Positions 7,755 to 13,070 of a DNA stretch of 14,873 nt are shown here, piece by piece. The notes below the pieces were generated by a model. That model was given only the letters and a program-made list of their open reading frames with translations. It did not search any database and had not been told where the DNA came from. Every line of letters starts with the position of its first letter. Position 1 is the first letter of the stretch. Source of the DNA: Anaerolineae bacterium (GTDB lineage: Bacteria; Chloroflexota; Anaerolineae; JAFGEY01). Both the position numbers and the translations under genes were made by a program. The stretch spans positions 1 to 14,873 of the forward strand of contig JAFGEY010000232.1 of NCBI GenBank assembly GCA_016931365.1, read 5' to 3'.

Positions 7755-7821
7755 ACAGGATTATCAAGATTTACGGGATAAAGCCCCGGCATAAATCCTG
7801 TTCATCCTGTAAATCCCGTCC
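7755..7821. repeat. Imperfect inverted repeat, dispersed-repeat type
   Basis: The arms 7755-7780 and 7796-7821 are complementary at 19 of 26 positions around a 15-nt centre. The right arm, ATCCTGTTCATCCTGTAAAT, resembles a short intergenic repeat I have seen in many unrelated bacterial genomes. It lies between the methyltransferase stop and the AAA+ start and may act as an mRNA stem-loop. No T-run follows on the minus strand. Confidence 0.55.
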
Positions 7822-7853
7822 AAAAGACATCCGGATCGAGCAGGCACAAAATA

Positions 7854-8798
7854 TCAACGGCTCGTCCGGCAGCTCCGCGCGCGGTGGATGTAGCGGATAA
7901 ACCCGGCGTGCTTGCGGATGCGGTACACCTCGACGCCGGTATAGCCGGCCTCTTGCAGCCAGGGGGTGATGTCGCTGCCGGCGGCGAACACGCCGACCGG
8001 CGCGAGCAGAGCGGCGCGGGCCAGAATGCCTTTGACGGTCTCCTCATCGAGCACGAGATAGCGCCCGTAAGGCAGGTCGGTGACCACAGCGTCGGCGATC
8101 TGTGTCGCCTCGCGCGCGTCGCCCCGCTCGACGGTCGCTGCGTAGCCAAAGTGGGCCAGGTTATTGCGCGACATTTCGACCATTTTCCAGTTCCAGTCGA
8201 TGCCGCGCACGTCCAGGCCGAGGGCGCACGCTTCGAGCAGGATCGAGCCGCTGCCGCAGCAGAGGTTCAGGATCGAGCGGGCCGGCGGCGCGACCAGGTT
8301 GACCATCGCCCGCGCCACGCGCGAGGGCAGCGAGGTCGAGGTGCGGCAGGGCTTCTCATCGTGCCGCAGGTACGATGACCCGGATTCGACCAGGATTTCG
8401 CCGAAATAAAAGCCGTCCTCGCGCAGCAGGGCCAAAAATCGATGCCGGGGCGCGTCGAGATTGGGATTGGCGCCGATTGCATTGGCCAGGGCGACCATGC
8501 ACTCGCGCTTGTGGACGCCAAAGCGGTCGGTCAATCGCTGCACCTCGATGCGAAACCGGTCGGCGTCAAAATCGGCGCAGCGCACCGCTTCGACCAGGTC
8601 GGGCAGTGTTGGGCCGCGCGCGATCAGCCGCAGCCCGGTCTTGACGTAGGCCGCGCTGGCGATGTGGTCGAGCGTGCAGCATGCGGCGACGCCATCCGGG
8701 GCGGGCGCGCCGCCGGTCAGGTTTTGGCACTCGGCGGCGACGAGTTCGTTGCCATCCTGGCGGATGCACAGGGCGAGCAGGGTGGGTGTGTTTTCCAT
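7854..8798 (-). CDS. Trm11/UPF0020-like RNA (guanine-N2) methyltransferase
   Basis: 314 residues. The C-terminal half is a Rossmann methyltransferase: motif I ILNLCCGSGSILLEA (176-190) for S-adenosylmethionine, an acidic GIDWN after the next strand, GDARE, and the catalytic TDLPYGRYL (240-248), the (D/N)xPYG form used by enzymes that modify exocyclic amines of guanine in RNA. The C-terminal RKHAGFIRYIHRA segment fits the same group. The N-terminal half (about 1-150) is poorly conserved and could be a divergent THUMP-like RNA-binding region, but I cannot show it. The likely substrate is tRNA position 10 or a nearby rRNA guanine; this is by family only. The ATG is 8 bp from a perfect TATAAT and has no ribosome site, so the mRNA is probably leaderless. 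Confidence 0.82.
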   Translation of the reverse strand: MENTPTLLALCIRQDGNELVAAECQNLTGGAPAPDGVAACCTLDHIASAAYVKTGLRLIARGPTLPDLVEAVRCADFDADRFRIEVQRLTDRFGVHKRECMVALANAIGANPNLDAPRHRFLALLREDGFYFGEILVESGSSYLRHDEKPCRTSTSLPSRVARAMVNLVAPPARSILNLCCGSGSILLEACALGLDVRGIDWNWKMVEMSRNNLAHFGYAATVERGDAREATQIADAVVTDLPYGRYLVLDEETVKGILARAALLAPVGVFAAGSDITPWLQEAGYTGVEVYRIRKHAGFIRYIHRARSCRTSR

Positions 8799-8806
8799 AG
8801 CGGGCT

Positions 8807-8812
8807 ATTATA
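8807..8812 (-). promoter_or_regulatory. -10 box for a leaderless methyltransferase mRNA
   Basis: TATAAT on the minus strand ends 8 bp before the ATG at 8798, placing the start of transcription at or next to the start codon. The -35 is weak: TTGTTC with 16 bp spacing, or TTTGTT with 17. Confidence 0.55.
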
Positions 8813-9043
8813 GCATCTTTGGCCGGTTGAACAAAAAGGGGAGAGTTGGGTGGGGATTGGCTGACGTATGTGTTGGCTTGGAAAAAAGATGCCTCGGTAT
8901 TTTTAGCTTGCGTGCGGATACCTCGCTTATCAGAATAGCCCAGGCGCGCCGCAACTTCGCCAAGCTTCACCTTCCAAAGGCCTTCTACATGACCCAATCG
9001 TGCCGCGATACAAGGTCGCGAAGTGGCATCGGTGCAAGCAGCG
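8813..9043. other. Intergenic stretch with a possible coding relic
   Basis: No intact gene. On the minus strand an open frame from TTG at 8997 reads GHVEGLWKVKLGEVAARLGY then SDKRGIRTQA, which looks faintly like a helix-turn-helix piece, before it runs out of frame into the methyltransferase. It may be a decayed 3' end of a DNA-binding gene or chance. No terminator for the HNH gene is visible. Confidence 0.3.
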
Positions 9044-9985
9044 TTAGTTACCGCTAGAATCTTGAAACTGGCTTTCTGTCAACGCTTTTATGAGGTTTCT
9101 CGCGTCAAGCATTGATAGCTCATCATAATCCGTTTTGTGATAGAAAGCCTCTAGCTTTAGTCCCAAGTTTTCCAACAATGCTTTGATGTAATCTTTCTGT
9201 TTTTGCGTTGCCTCTTTGCGCTCAAGAGCCAAATCTGGATTCGAAATGTAATCGGGGGGACCATTTTCTCCCCAATTGCGAAGAATTCCAGCCACGTATT
9301 TGACGTAGTTGCTTGGGCTTCTTTGCGCCGCAATGTGAATAGCTGCCTTTATCCATTCTGGGTCATATTTTTCGATAAATGTGTAAATACCTTCAATGTC
9401 GTGATTTGATGGGCGTCTTGTGCCTCGACAATCAGCCCAATAAGTGATGACTTCTTCTAATTGCCCACGACGAGTTTGTAAAGTCTCCTGTCTTTTCTCT
9501 CTGATGATATTTCGCCATTCATCCTTTGAATGTCCACCAGTGTGATCTTGTATTATCTTGGCAGATTTTCCTCTGTTACAATCAAAACAGCTCGTTACAA
9601 GGTTATCGAACTCGTCTGTCCCGCCCTCTGCAACTGGTAGCAAATGATCTATTTCTAGTTCAACATCTGGGGGTTTTCTGCCGCAGTATTGACAAGTATG
9701 ACCGTCTCTTTGAAAGACGTCAAATCGTAGAGATTTGGAAATATTGCGAACCCTTTTTATCTCTATCATTTCTACACCAACACTTGGATTGGGGGCAATT
9801 CCATCAGGGTGTTGGTGTAGGAGACTGACTTTGAGCAATTTATCTACATACTTCTTGTGGGAAACGACTTTTGCTTTATCACAGACGTCTTGCCAAGTGG
9901 GTGAGTCCTTCTCTTCTAAAATTTCGAGGAAGGACTGTAAAAACACTTTCTCACGGCGTGATAATTTTGAAATTGCCCATAACAC
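9044..9985 (-). CDS. HNH endonuclease / DnaD-like protein, part downstream of an in-frame stop
   Basis: 313 residues if read from GTG at 9985. Central HNH nuclease with its structural zinc site: CQYC (98-101), EIDHL with the D113-H114 pair, N128, and CFDC (133-136). Next comes a region like the DnaD C-terminal domain (about 199-242; IKAAIHIAAQRSPSNYVKYV then ILRNWGENG), then an ATQKQKDYIKALLENLGL tail of a kind seen in phage recombination proteins. This suggests a phage-derived replication or nuclease protein. The frame is open upstream to 10159, encoding CPNCGH, CQCSYC and a charged helix of about 35 residues, and beyond a TAG joins the ORF at 10160-10354. GTG 9985 is the first usable start after that TAG but has no ribosome site, so this part may not be made. 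Base composition is clearly more AT-rich than the flanks. Confidence 0.75.
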   Translation of the reverse strand: MLWAISKLSRREKVFLQSFLEILEEKDSPTWQDVCDKAKVVSHKKYVDKLLKVSLLHQHPDGIAPNPSVGVEMIEIKRVRNISKSLRFDVFQRDGHTCQYCGRKPPDVELEIDHLLPVAEGGTDEFDNLVTSCFDCNRGKSAKIIQDHTGGHSKDEWRNIIREKRQETLQTRRGQLEEVITYWADCRGTRRPSNHDIEGIYTFIEKYDPEWIKAAIHIAAQRSPSNYVKYVAGILRNWGENGPPDYISNPDLALERKEATQKQKDYIKALLENLGLKLEAFYHKTDYDELSMLDARNLIKALTESQFQDSSGN

Positions 9986-10159
9986 GTATTCATATGATGA
10001 AGTTTCTTCTATGCGAGCTTTGAGGGCTTCCGCCTCTCTTTTTTCTTGTTCTTCTCTCCGCCTTTGCCTCTCCTCTTCTTTAATTCTCTGGCAATAACTG
10101 CATTGGCAAAGATAAATACTTCTATCTTGGTGCCCACAATTTGGGCATATTTTTTCATC

Positions 10160-10162
10160 CTA
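10160..10162 (-). other. In-frame amber codon splitting the HNH gene
   Basis: The TAG that ends the small upstream ORF is in the same frame as the HNH ORF, with no other stop between 10354 and 9047. It falls inside a zinc ribbon: CPNC lies 13 residues before it and CPNCGH begins 5 residues after it. Three neighbouring genes (recombinase-like, AAA+ and BrnT) end at TAG, so TAG is an ordinary stop here. Confidence 0.85.
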
Positions 10163-10354
10163 GTTTCGCGAGGAACGAGATTTGTAAACCAATTTCTCGG
10201 AGCAATTTGGACAGTCAACATCGGTAACAAATGGAACAATGTATCGGTGTGCGGGTTTTGACAACCCAAAATGCTTCTGTAGTTCTGATGTTGATATATC
10301 AGTCTCCCAGTAGAATTCAGAGAGTTCTTTGATTTGTTCTGGACTCAATTCCAT
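10160..10354 (-). pseudogene. N-terminal piece of the interrupted HNH gene
   Basis: 64 residues from ATG at 10354 (an in-frame TTG at 10363 is also possible; neither has a strong ribosome site). It opens MELSPEQIKELSEFYW, then ISTSELQKHFGLSKPAHRYI (20-39), which resembles a helix-turn-helix, then the first half of a zinc ribbon, CPNC (48-51) plus SEKLVYKSRSSRN, where TAG cuts it off. The other zinc ligands follow directly after the stop in the same frame. The whole unit, 10354 to 9044, would be 436 codons before the final stop. Promoter copy A lies upstream at 10434-10462. Sequencing error, a recent nonsense mutation, or read-through are all possible. Confidence 0.7.
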
Positions 10355-10433
10355 GGCATACAACTCGGGGGTGAAAAATCCGGCAAATAACGTGTAACTA
10401 CAAGGACGCTGTTTATTTTCCTCACCTGATCCA

Positions 10434-10462
10434 ATGATAGGTCAAACGTGCTCGATTGTCAA
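10434..10462 (-). promoter_or_regulatory. Promoter A, ahead of the HNH gene
   Basis: Minus strand TTGACA (10457-10462), 17 bp ATCGAGCACGTTTGACC, TATCAT (10434-10439). Perfect -35 and optimal spacing; the start would be near 10427, about 73 nt before ATG 10354. Confidence 0.7.
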
Positions 10463-10465
10463 ATG

Positions 10466-10492
10466 AAAAAGGCGCGCTATCGAGAGCGCGCC
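10466..10492 (-). terminator. Intrinsic terminator in module A
   Basis: GGCGCGCT (10471-10478) pairs perfectly with AGCGCGCC (10485-10492) around a 6-nt loop and is followed on the minus strand by five T. It would end transcripts of the short gene at 10570-10782. Confidence 0.8.
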
Positions 10493-10569
10493 CTGAGTTG
10501 GCTGTGTGCAAATTACGGTGTGAGTCGGCGTTTGGCACGTTTGTCCGTGCAGGCCAACGGCACTCTACA

Positions 10570-10782
10570 TCAGGCTATCTGCGCAAATGCTTTCTCAACG
10601 GCTTGAGGCAGCTTGATGGGTACAAAAAAATCATCGGGGTACAGATAATCTTCTCCTGATTCATCAATGAGCCGTACCATCGCATGCGCTTCAGCTTGCG
10701 CATCAGGCAGCCTAACGAAAAGCTTCAGGCGCGGCGCATCTTGCTCTGCGGCGAGAGCGCCAACGTCGCTCTCAAACCACAT
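10570..10782 (-). CDS. Short conserved hypothetical protein (RLIDESGEDYLYP motif)
   Basis: 70 residues, soluble. The core RLIDESGEDYLYPDDFFVPI (37-56) followed by KLPQAVEKAF is a pattern I recall from many small hypothetical proteins of cyanobacteria and other bacteria, usually 65-80 residues; no function is known to me. The preceding LFVRLPDAQAEAH fits the variable first half of that family. The ATG at 10782 has GGA only two bases upstream, so the start is uncertain; the frame stays open upstream for a short distance. It lies 78 bp after the antitoxin-like gene on the same strand and could be the third gene of that operon, which would then end at the terminator 10466-10492. Confidence 0.6.
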   Translation of the reverse strand: MWFESDVGALAAEQDAPRLKLFVRLPDAQAEAHAMVRLIDESGEDYLYPDDFFVPIKLPQAVEKAFAQIA

Positions 10783-10860
10783 TCCGGCAGGCGACCTCGG
10801 CGGCTTTGCGCCGTTGCCTGGAATCAGTGTTAGGCAGGATATATCACTCGAATCTTGGCC

Positions 10861-11112
10861 TCATTGCTCCACTGCTGCTTTTGAGCGATTGACTGGTGGC
10901 ATCGTCCTGATCAACGCCCGCAACACCTCATTCACCGATTCCGGCGTCTGAAAAACTTGCGCAATGTCTTCATCAAGTACAACTACCAGGCGTCCTTCCT
11001 GGCTTCGACCAGCAAACCGATTCGGTCGGGCTTGGCGGTAATCAAGTCGATATTCAGAACGCATTTCCGCTGATGTCTCTTCGGGAATACTACAAGCTTG
11101 CATTTTCTTCAT
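10861..11112 (-). CDS. Antitoxin-like partner of BrnT
   Basis: 83 residues from ATG 11112, or 80 from ATG 11103. The first codons overlap the end of the toxin gene by 23 bp, as expected for a coupled toxin-antitoxin pair. The body is MRSEYRLDYRQARPNRFAGR then LVVVLDEDIAQVFQTPESVN and EVLRALI, with a charged N-terminal half and a C-terminal strand-helix part. This differs from classical BrnA, which carries a ribbon-helix-helix ending; here the C-terminal VVLDEDIAxVF...SVNEVLRAL may play a similar role. It probably neutralises the toxin and may repress the operon, but both are inference from position. Confidence 0.7.
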   Translation of the reverse strand: MKKMQACSIPEETSAEMRSEYRLDYRQARPNRFAGRSQEGRLVVVLDEDIAQVFQTPESVNEVLRALIRTMPPVNRSKAAVEQ

Positions 11113-11380
11113 AATCTTCTCGCTCTCGTTTTGTCACCAAACGGGCGCTGATAATGCGGATGATGTCTTGGTCTCGTTCAGTGAAAACTATCAATAACAG
11201 CCGCTTGAGAACAGAATGACCGATGATAATCTCTCGTTGTTCATCTTTGGAATGATCTTGATCATCGAAAATATACGCCAATGGGTCATCAAAGACTGTG
11301 CTGGCCTCGTCAAAGCTGACCGTGTGGTTTTTGAGATTCAAGGCGGCCTTTTGTTTATCCCACTCAAATCTCAAACTCAT
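11090..11380 (-). CDS. brnT: BrnT-family ribonuclease toxin
   Basis: 96 residues, the normal size. Conserved layout: FEWDKQKAALNLKNHTVSF (5-23), DEASTVFDDPLAYIFDD, HSKDEQREIIIGHS, LLLIVFTER, IIRIISARLVTKREREDYEE (73-92). BrnT toxins fold like RelE and cut mRNA, stopping growth until the antitoxin returns. The usual basic and acidic active-site residues in the first and last blocks look intact. ATG 11380 has AGAGGG upstream. The toxin is first and the antitoxin second, as in brnTA. Promoter copy B is 110 bp upstream, leaving a leader of about 100 nt. Confidence 0.88.
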   Translation of the reverse strand: MSLRFEWDKQKAALNLKNHTVSFDEASTVFDDPLAYIFDDQDHSKDEQREIIIGHSVLKRLLLIVFTERDQDIIRIISARLVTKREREDYEENASL

Positions 11381-11479
11381 TGCTTATCCCTCTGAATTGT
11401 CCGCTCGATCTGTGTCGCGCATAAATGCTTACCAGAGTCGGTTGCTCACCCAACACGTGACTGTGCGGAATTTTTCCCT

Positions 11480-11532
11480 ACCCGATCCAATGATAAACCC
11501 AACACACTCAATTGTCAAACAAAAAGGGCGCG
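11480..11532 (-). repeat. Terminator-promoter module, copy B (terminator half decayed)
   Basis: Matches copy A at 31 of 40 ungapped positions (11480-11519 against 10424-10463) and keeps AAAAAGGGCGCG after it, but the second arm of the hairpin is missing. It is the most diverged of the three copies. Confidence 0.65.
11490..11518 (-). promoter_or_regulatory. Promoter B, ahead of the BrnT pair
   Basis: Minus strand TTGACA (11513-11518), 17 bp ATTGAGTGTGTTGGGTT, TATCAT (11490-11495), followed by TGGATC as in copies A and C. Confidence 0.7.
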
Positions 11533-11594
11533 TGGGAGTGTTTGTTAGTTGGGGCAAACGCCGATGTCGGTAAACTCAATCTAAAGGGATGAGT

Positions 11595-11615
11595 GGCGAA
11601 TTGTTGCAATTCGCC
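11595..11615. repeat. Perfect 9-bp hairpin
   Basis: GGCGAATTG (11595-11603), loop TTG, CAATTCGCC (11607-11615). No T-run on either side, so it is probably not a terminator; it resembles small intergenic palindromes. Confidence 0.6.
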
Positions 11616-11668
11616 GTGAGGAAGTCATGCTGTTCCCTTTTCCCCAGGATCACTACAAAGCCAATTTT

Positions 11669-11790
11669 AACGCAAAGACGCATCCAACTTCCAGTTGGCG
11701 ATGCAAAGACGCAAAGAATTAAGAACGATTGCTAATACATCTTATTATTAATCAAAACCTTGTGGCTTGGCGACCTTGCGCCCTTGCGTT
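11669..11790. repeat. GCAAAGACGC-type inverted-repeat element
   Basis: AACGCAAAGACGC (11669-11681) and a second GCAAAGACGC (11703-11712) face CCTTGCGCCCTTGCGTT (11774-11790) in inverted orientation. A small hairpin, GCATC-CAACT/AGTTG-GATGC, sits between the two left units. It looks like a non-autonomous dispersed repeat; no transposase is present. Confidence 0.5.
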
Positions 11791-11928
11791 GAGTTTTTTC
11801 AGTGGAGTCAATTATAGTACTTGCGCAGTTGAGGTCAAAGGCGCCCGGCACTTTAAACTTTGATTGTAGTATATCGTCAGATTGCTCTAAATACTACTTT
11901 TTTGGTCGCGATGAAAGCCGAGCGTTCT

Positions 11929-12945
11929 TCATCTTGGGGTTTGTCCACTTTTCCCGGCCGAGGCCGGATAGCGAGGTGACTGCTTTTCGATCCACCTGAT
12001 GATGCCGGCCTTGAACAGACGAAGGAATGGGCGGACGTAGCGAATCATCCCGATCATGATCGCCTGCCACTGTTCCGCAGAATGACGCTGATACCGCAAG
12101 ATCGATTGAATTTCCTCGGTGTCGTACCAATCCAGATAATAAGAGTCCAGTTCCGGCGAGAAGAGAGACTCATCCGGGGCGCGCAAGCCCATTGGATCGA
12201 ACACCAAACTTATCAGGTCCCTTGTCCTCATCTGGCAGCCCTGCGCCCTGCCTCCAGCGATGAACCCTTTCTTGCCGGCAATTTCTCCCGATCCAAGAAG
12301 GTTCTCGGCAGCGGAAACCAGGGCATATGCGACGTCGAGATCGAGGACAATCTCGCAACGGGCGTCGAGCGGCATGTCGAAAATCAACTTGAGCATGGCG
12401 AATACACTCGAATAGTTGACAACGGTCGGGAGGACGGCGGCCAACCGCAGGATGCAGTAGCGTAGCCCGGAAGCCGCCACCAGAGCTTCCGCCGCGATCT
12501 TGCTACTCGAATAAGCATCGGTGGGCGAGAGAGGATCGTCTGACCGGACCGGTGGAGTTCGTTTTTGCGTGGGCCCCATGACGCTCGCCGAAGAGACCGA
12601 CACGAGAGCCGCCTTTTTTGTGGATGCCTGCAACGCGTGAATGAGGTTGGCCGTCCCTCCAACATTGACTGCCTTGCACAGGTCGGGGTGAGCATCGCTG
12701 ACCGGCGGGAGAATCGCCGCCAGGTGGAGCACGATGTCCTGACCAACCACTGCCCGTGAAACGTCGTCCGCTTTCCGAAGGTCGCCGAACAAAACTTTGA
12801 CGTTCCGCTTGCCGTATCGCCGGGCCAGTTTCTCTGTGCGTCTATTTTGAACATCGAACACGGATACTATATGCCCGCGACGGAGGCATTCATCCACTAC
12901 AACCACGCCGATATTTCCGAACCCACCTGTAACCAAGATGTTCAC
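11929..12945 (-). CDS. NAD-dependent epimerase/dehydratase (extended SDR)
   Basis: 338 residues. Extended short-chain dehydrogenase: NAD-binding TGGFGNIG (6-13), acidic D31 after the second strand (SVFDVQN), GDL (54-56), HLAA (74-77), catalytic S118/S119 region and Y145-S-S-S-K149, then RLAAVLP for substrate orientation. Family members act on nucleotide sugars or on 3-beta-hydroxy and other ketone substrates; the substrate cannot be told. The C-terminal part (about 300-338) is hydrophobic then basic (IRYVRPFLRLFKAGIIRWIE) and might sit at the membrane. The start is GTG at 12945 with AAGGA five to six bases upstream; the frame is open up to 13179 but that part crosses a promoter and terminator. 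It is driven by promoter C. Confidence 0.87.
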   Translation of the reverse strand: MNILVTGGFGNIGVVVVDECLRRGHIVSVFDVQNRRTEKLARRYGKRNVKVLFGDLRKADDVSRAVVGQDIVLHLAAILPPVSDAHPDLCKAVNVGGTANLIHALQASTKKAALVSVSSASVMGPTQKRTPPVRSDDPLSPTDAYSSSKIAAEALVAASGLRYCILRLAAVLPTVVNYSSVFAMLKLIFDMPLDARCEIVLDLDVAYALVSAAENLLGSGEIAGKKGFIAGGRAQGCQMRTRDLISLVFDPMGLRAPDESLFSPELDSYYLDWYDTEEIQSILRYQRHSAEQWQAIMIGMIRYVRPFLRLFKAGIIRWIEKQSPRYPASAGKSGQTPR

Positions 12946-12984
12946 TAGATCCTTCTCTCTTTCACATGCCTCACCTGATCCAAT

Positions 12985-13013
12985 GAGATAAGTCAAACGC
13001 ACTCGATTGTCAA
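12985..13013 (-). promoter_or_regulatory. Promoter C, ahead of the epimerase gene
   Basis: Minus strand TTGACA (13008-13013), 17 bp ATCGAGTGCGTTTGACT, TATCTC (12985-12990). A 2-bp insertion relative to copies A and B breaks TATCAT, so this copy may be weaker; with 19 bp spacing TCTCAT is the alternative -10. Confidence 0.55.
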
Positions 13014-13026
13014 GGACATAGAAATG

Positions 13027-13051
13027 AAAAAGGCGCGCTCGAGCGCGCGCC
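13027..13051 (-). terminator. Intrinsic terminator of the FAD oxidoreductase gene (module C)
   Basis: GGCGCGC (13032-13038) pairs with GCGCGCC (13045-13051) around a 6-nt loop; five T follow on the minus strand. It lies 19 bp past the stop codon. Confidence 0.8.
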
Positions 13052-13070
13052 CCGGTTGTTGGTGCGTAAA

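Larger units (their letters stand above)
10421..10518 (-). repeat. Terminator-promoter module, copy A
   Basis: Similar to copy C at 12970-13076 over its whole length and to copy B at 11480-11532 over the promoter half. It starts with CTCACCTGATCCAATGA (17 bases identical to C), keeps CTCGATTGTCAA, then AAAAAGGCGCGC, and ends AAATTACGG, which includes the reverse of a TAA stop. It holds the terminator at 10466-10492 and the promoter at 10434-10462. Confidence 0.8.
11520..11928. other. 409-bp non-coding stretch with repeats
   Basis: No credible gene on either strand. It holds the perfect hairpin at 11595-11615, the inverted-repeat element at 11669-11790, and a weak AT-rich inverted repeat GTAGTAT/ATACTAC (11866-11872 and 11891-11897) followed by six T on the plus strand. 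Confidence 0.6.

Noticed and set aside
6302..7900. 532-residue open frame on the plus strand
   Set aside because: Fully antisense to the AAA+ ATPase; long antisense frames are common in GC-rich codon patterns.
10160..10162. Genome-wide recoding of TAG
   Set aside because: The recombinase-like, AAA+ and BrnT genes in this window end at TAG at the expected protein lengths.
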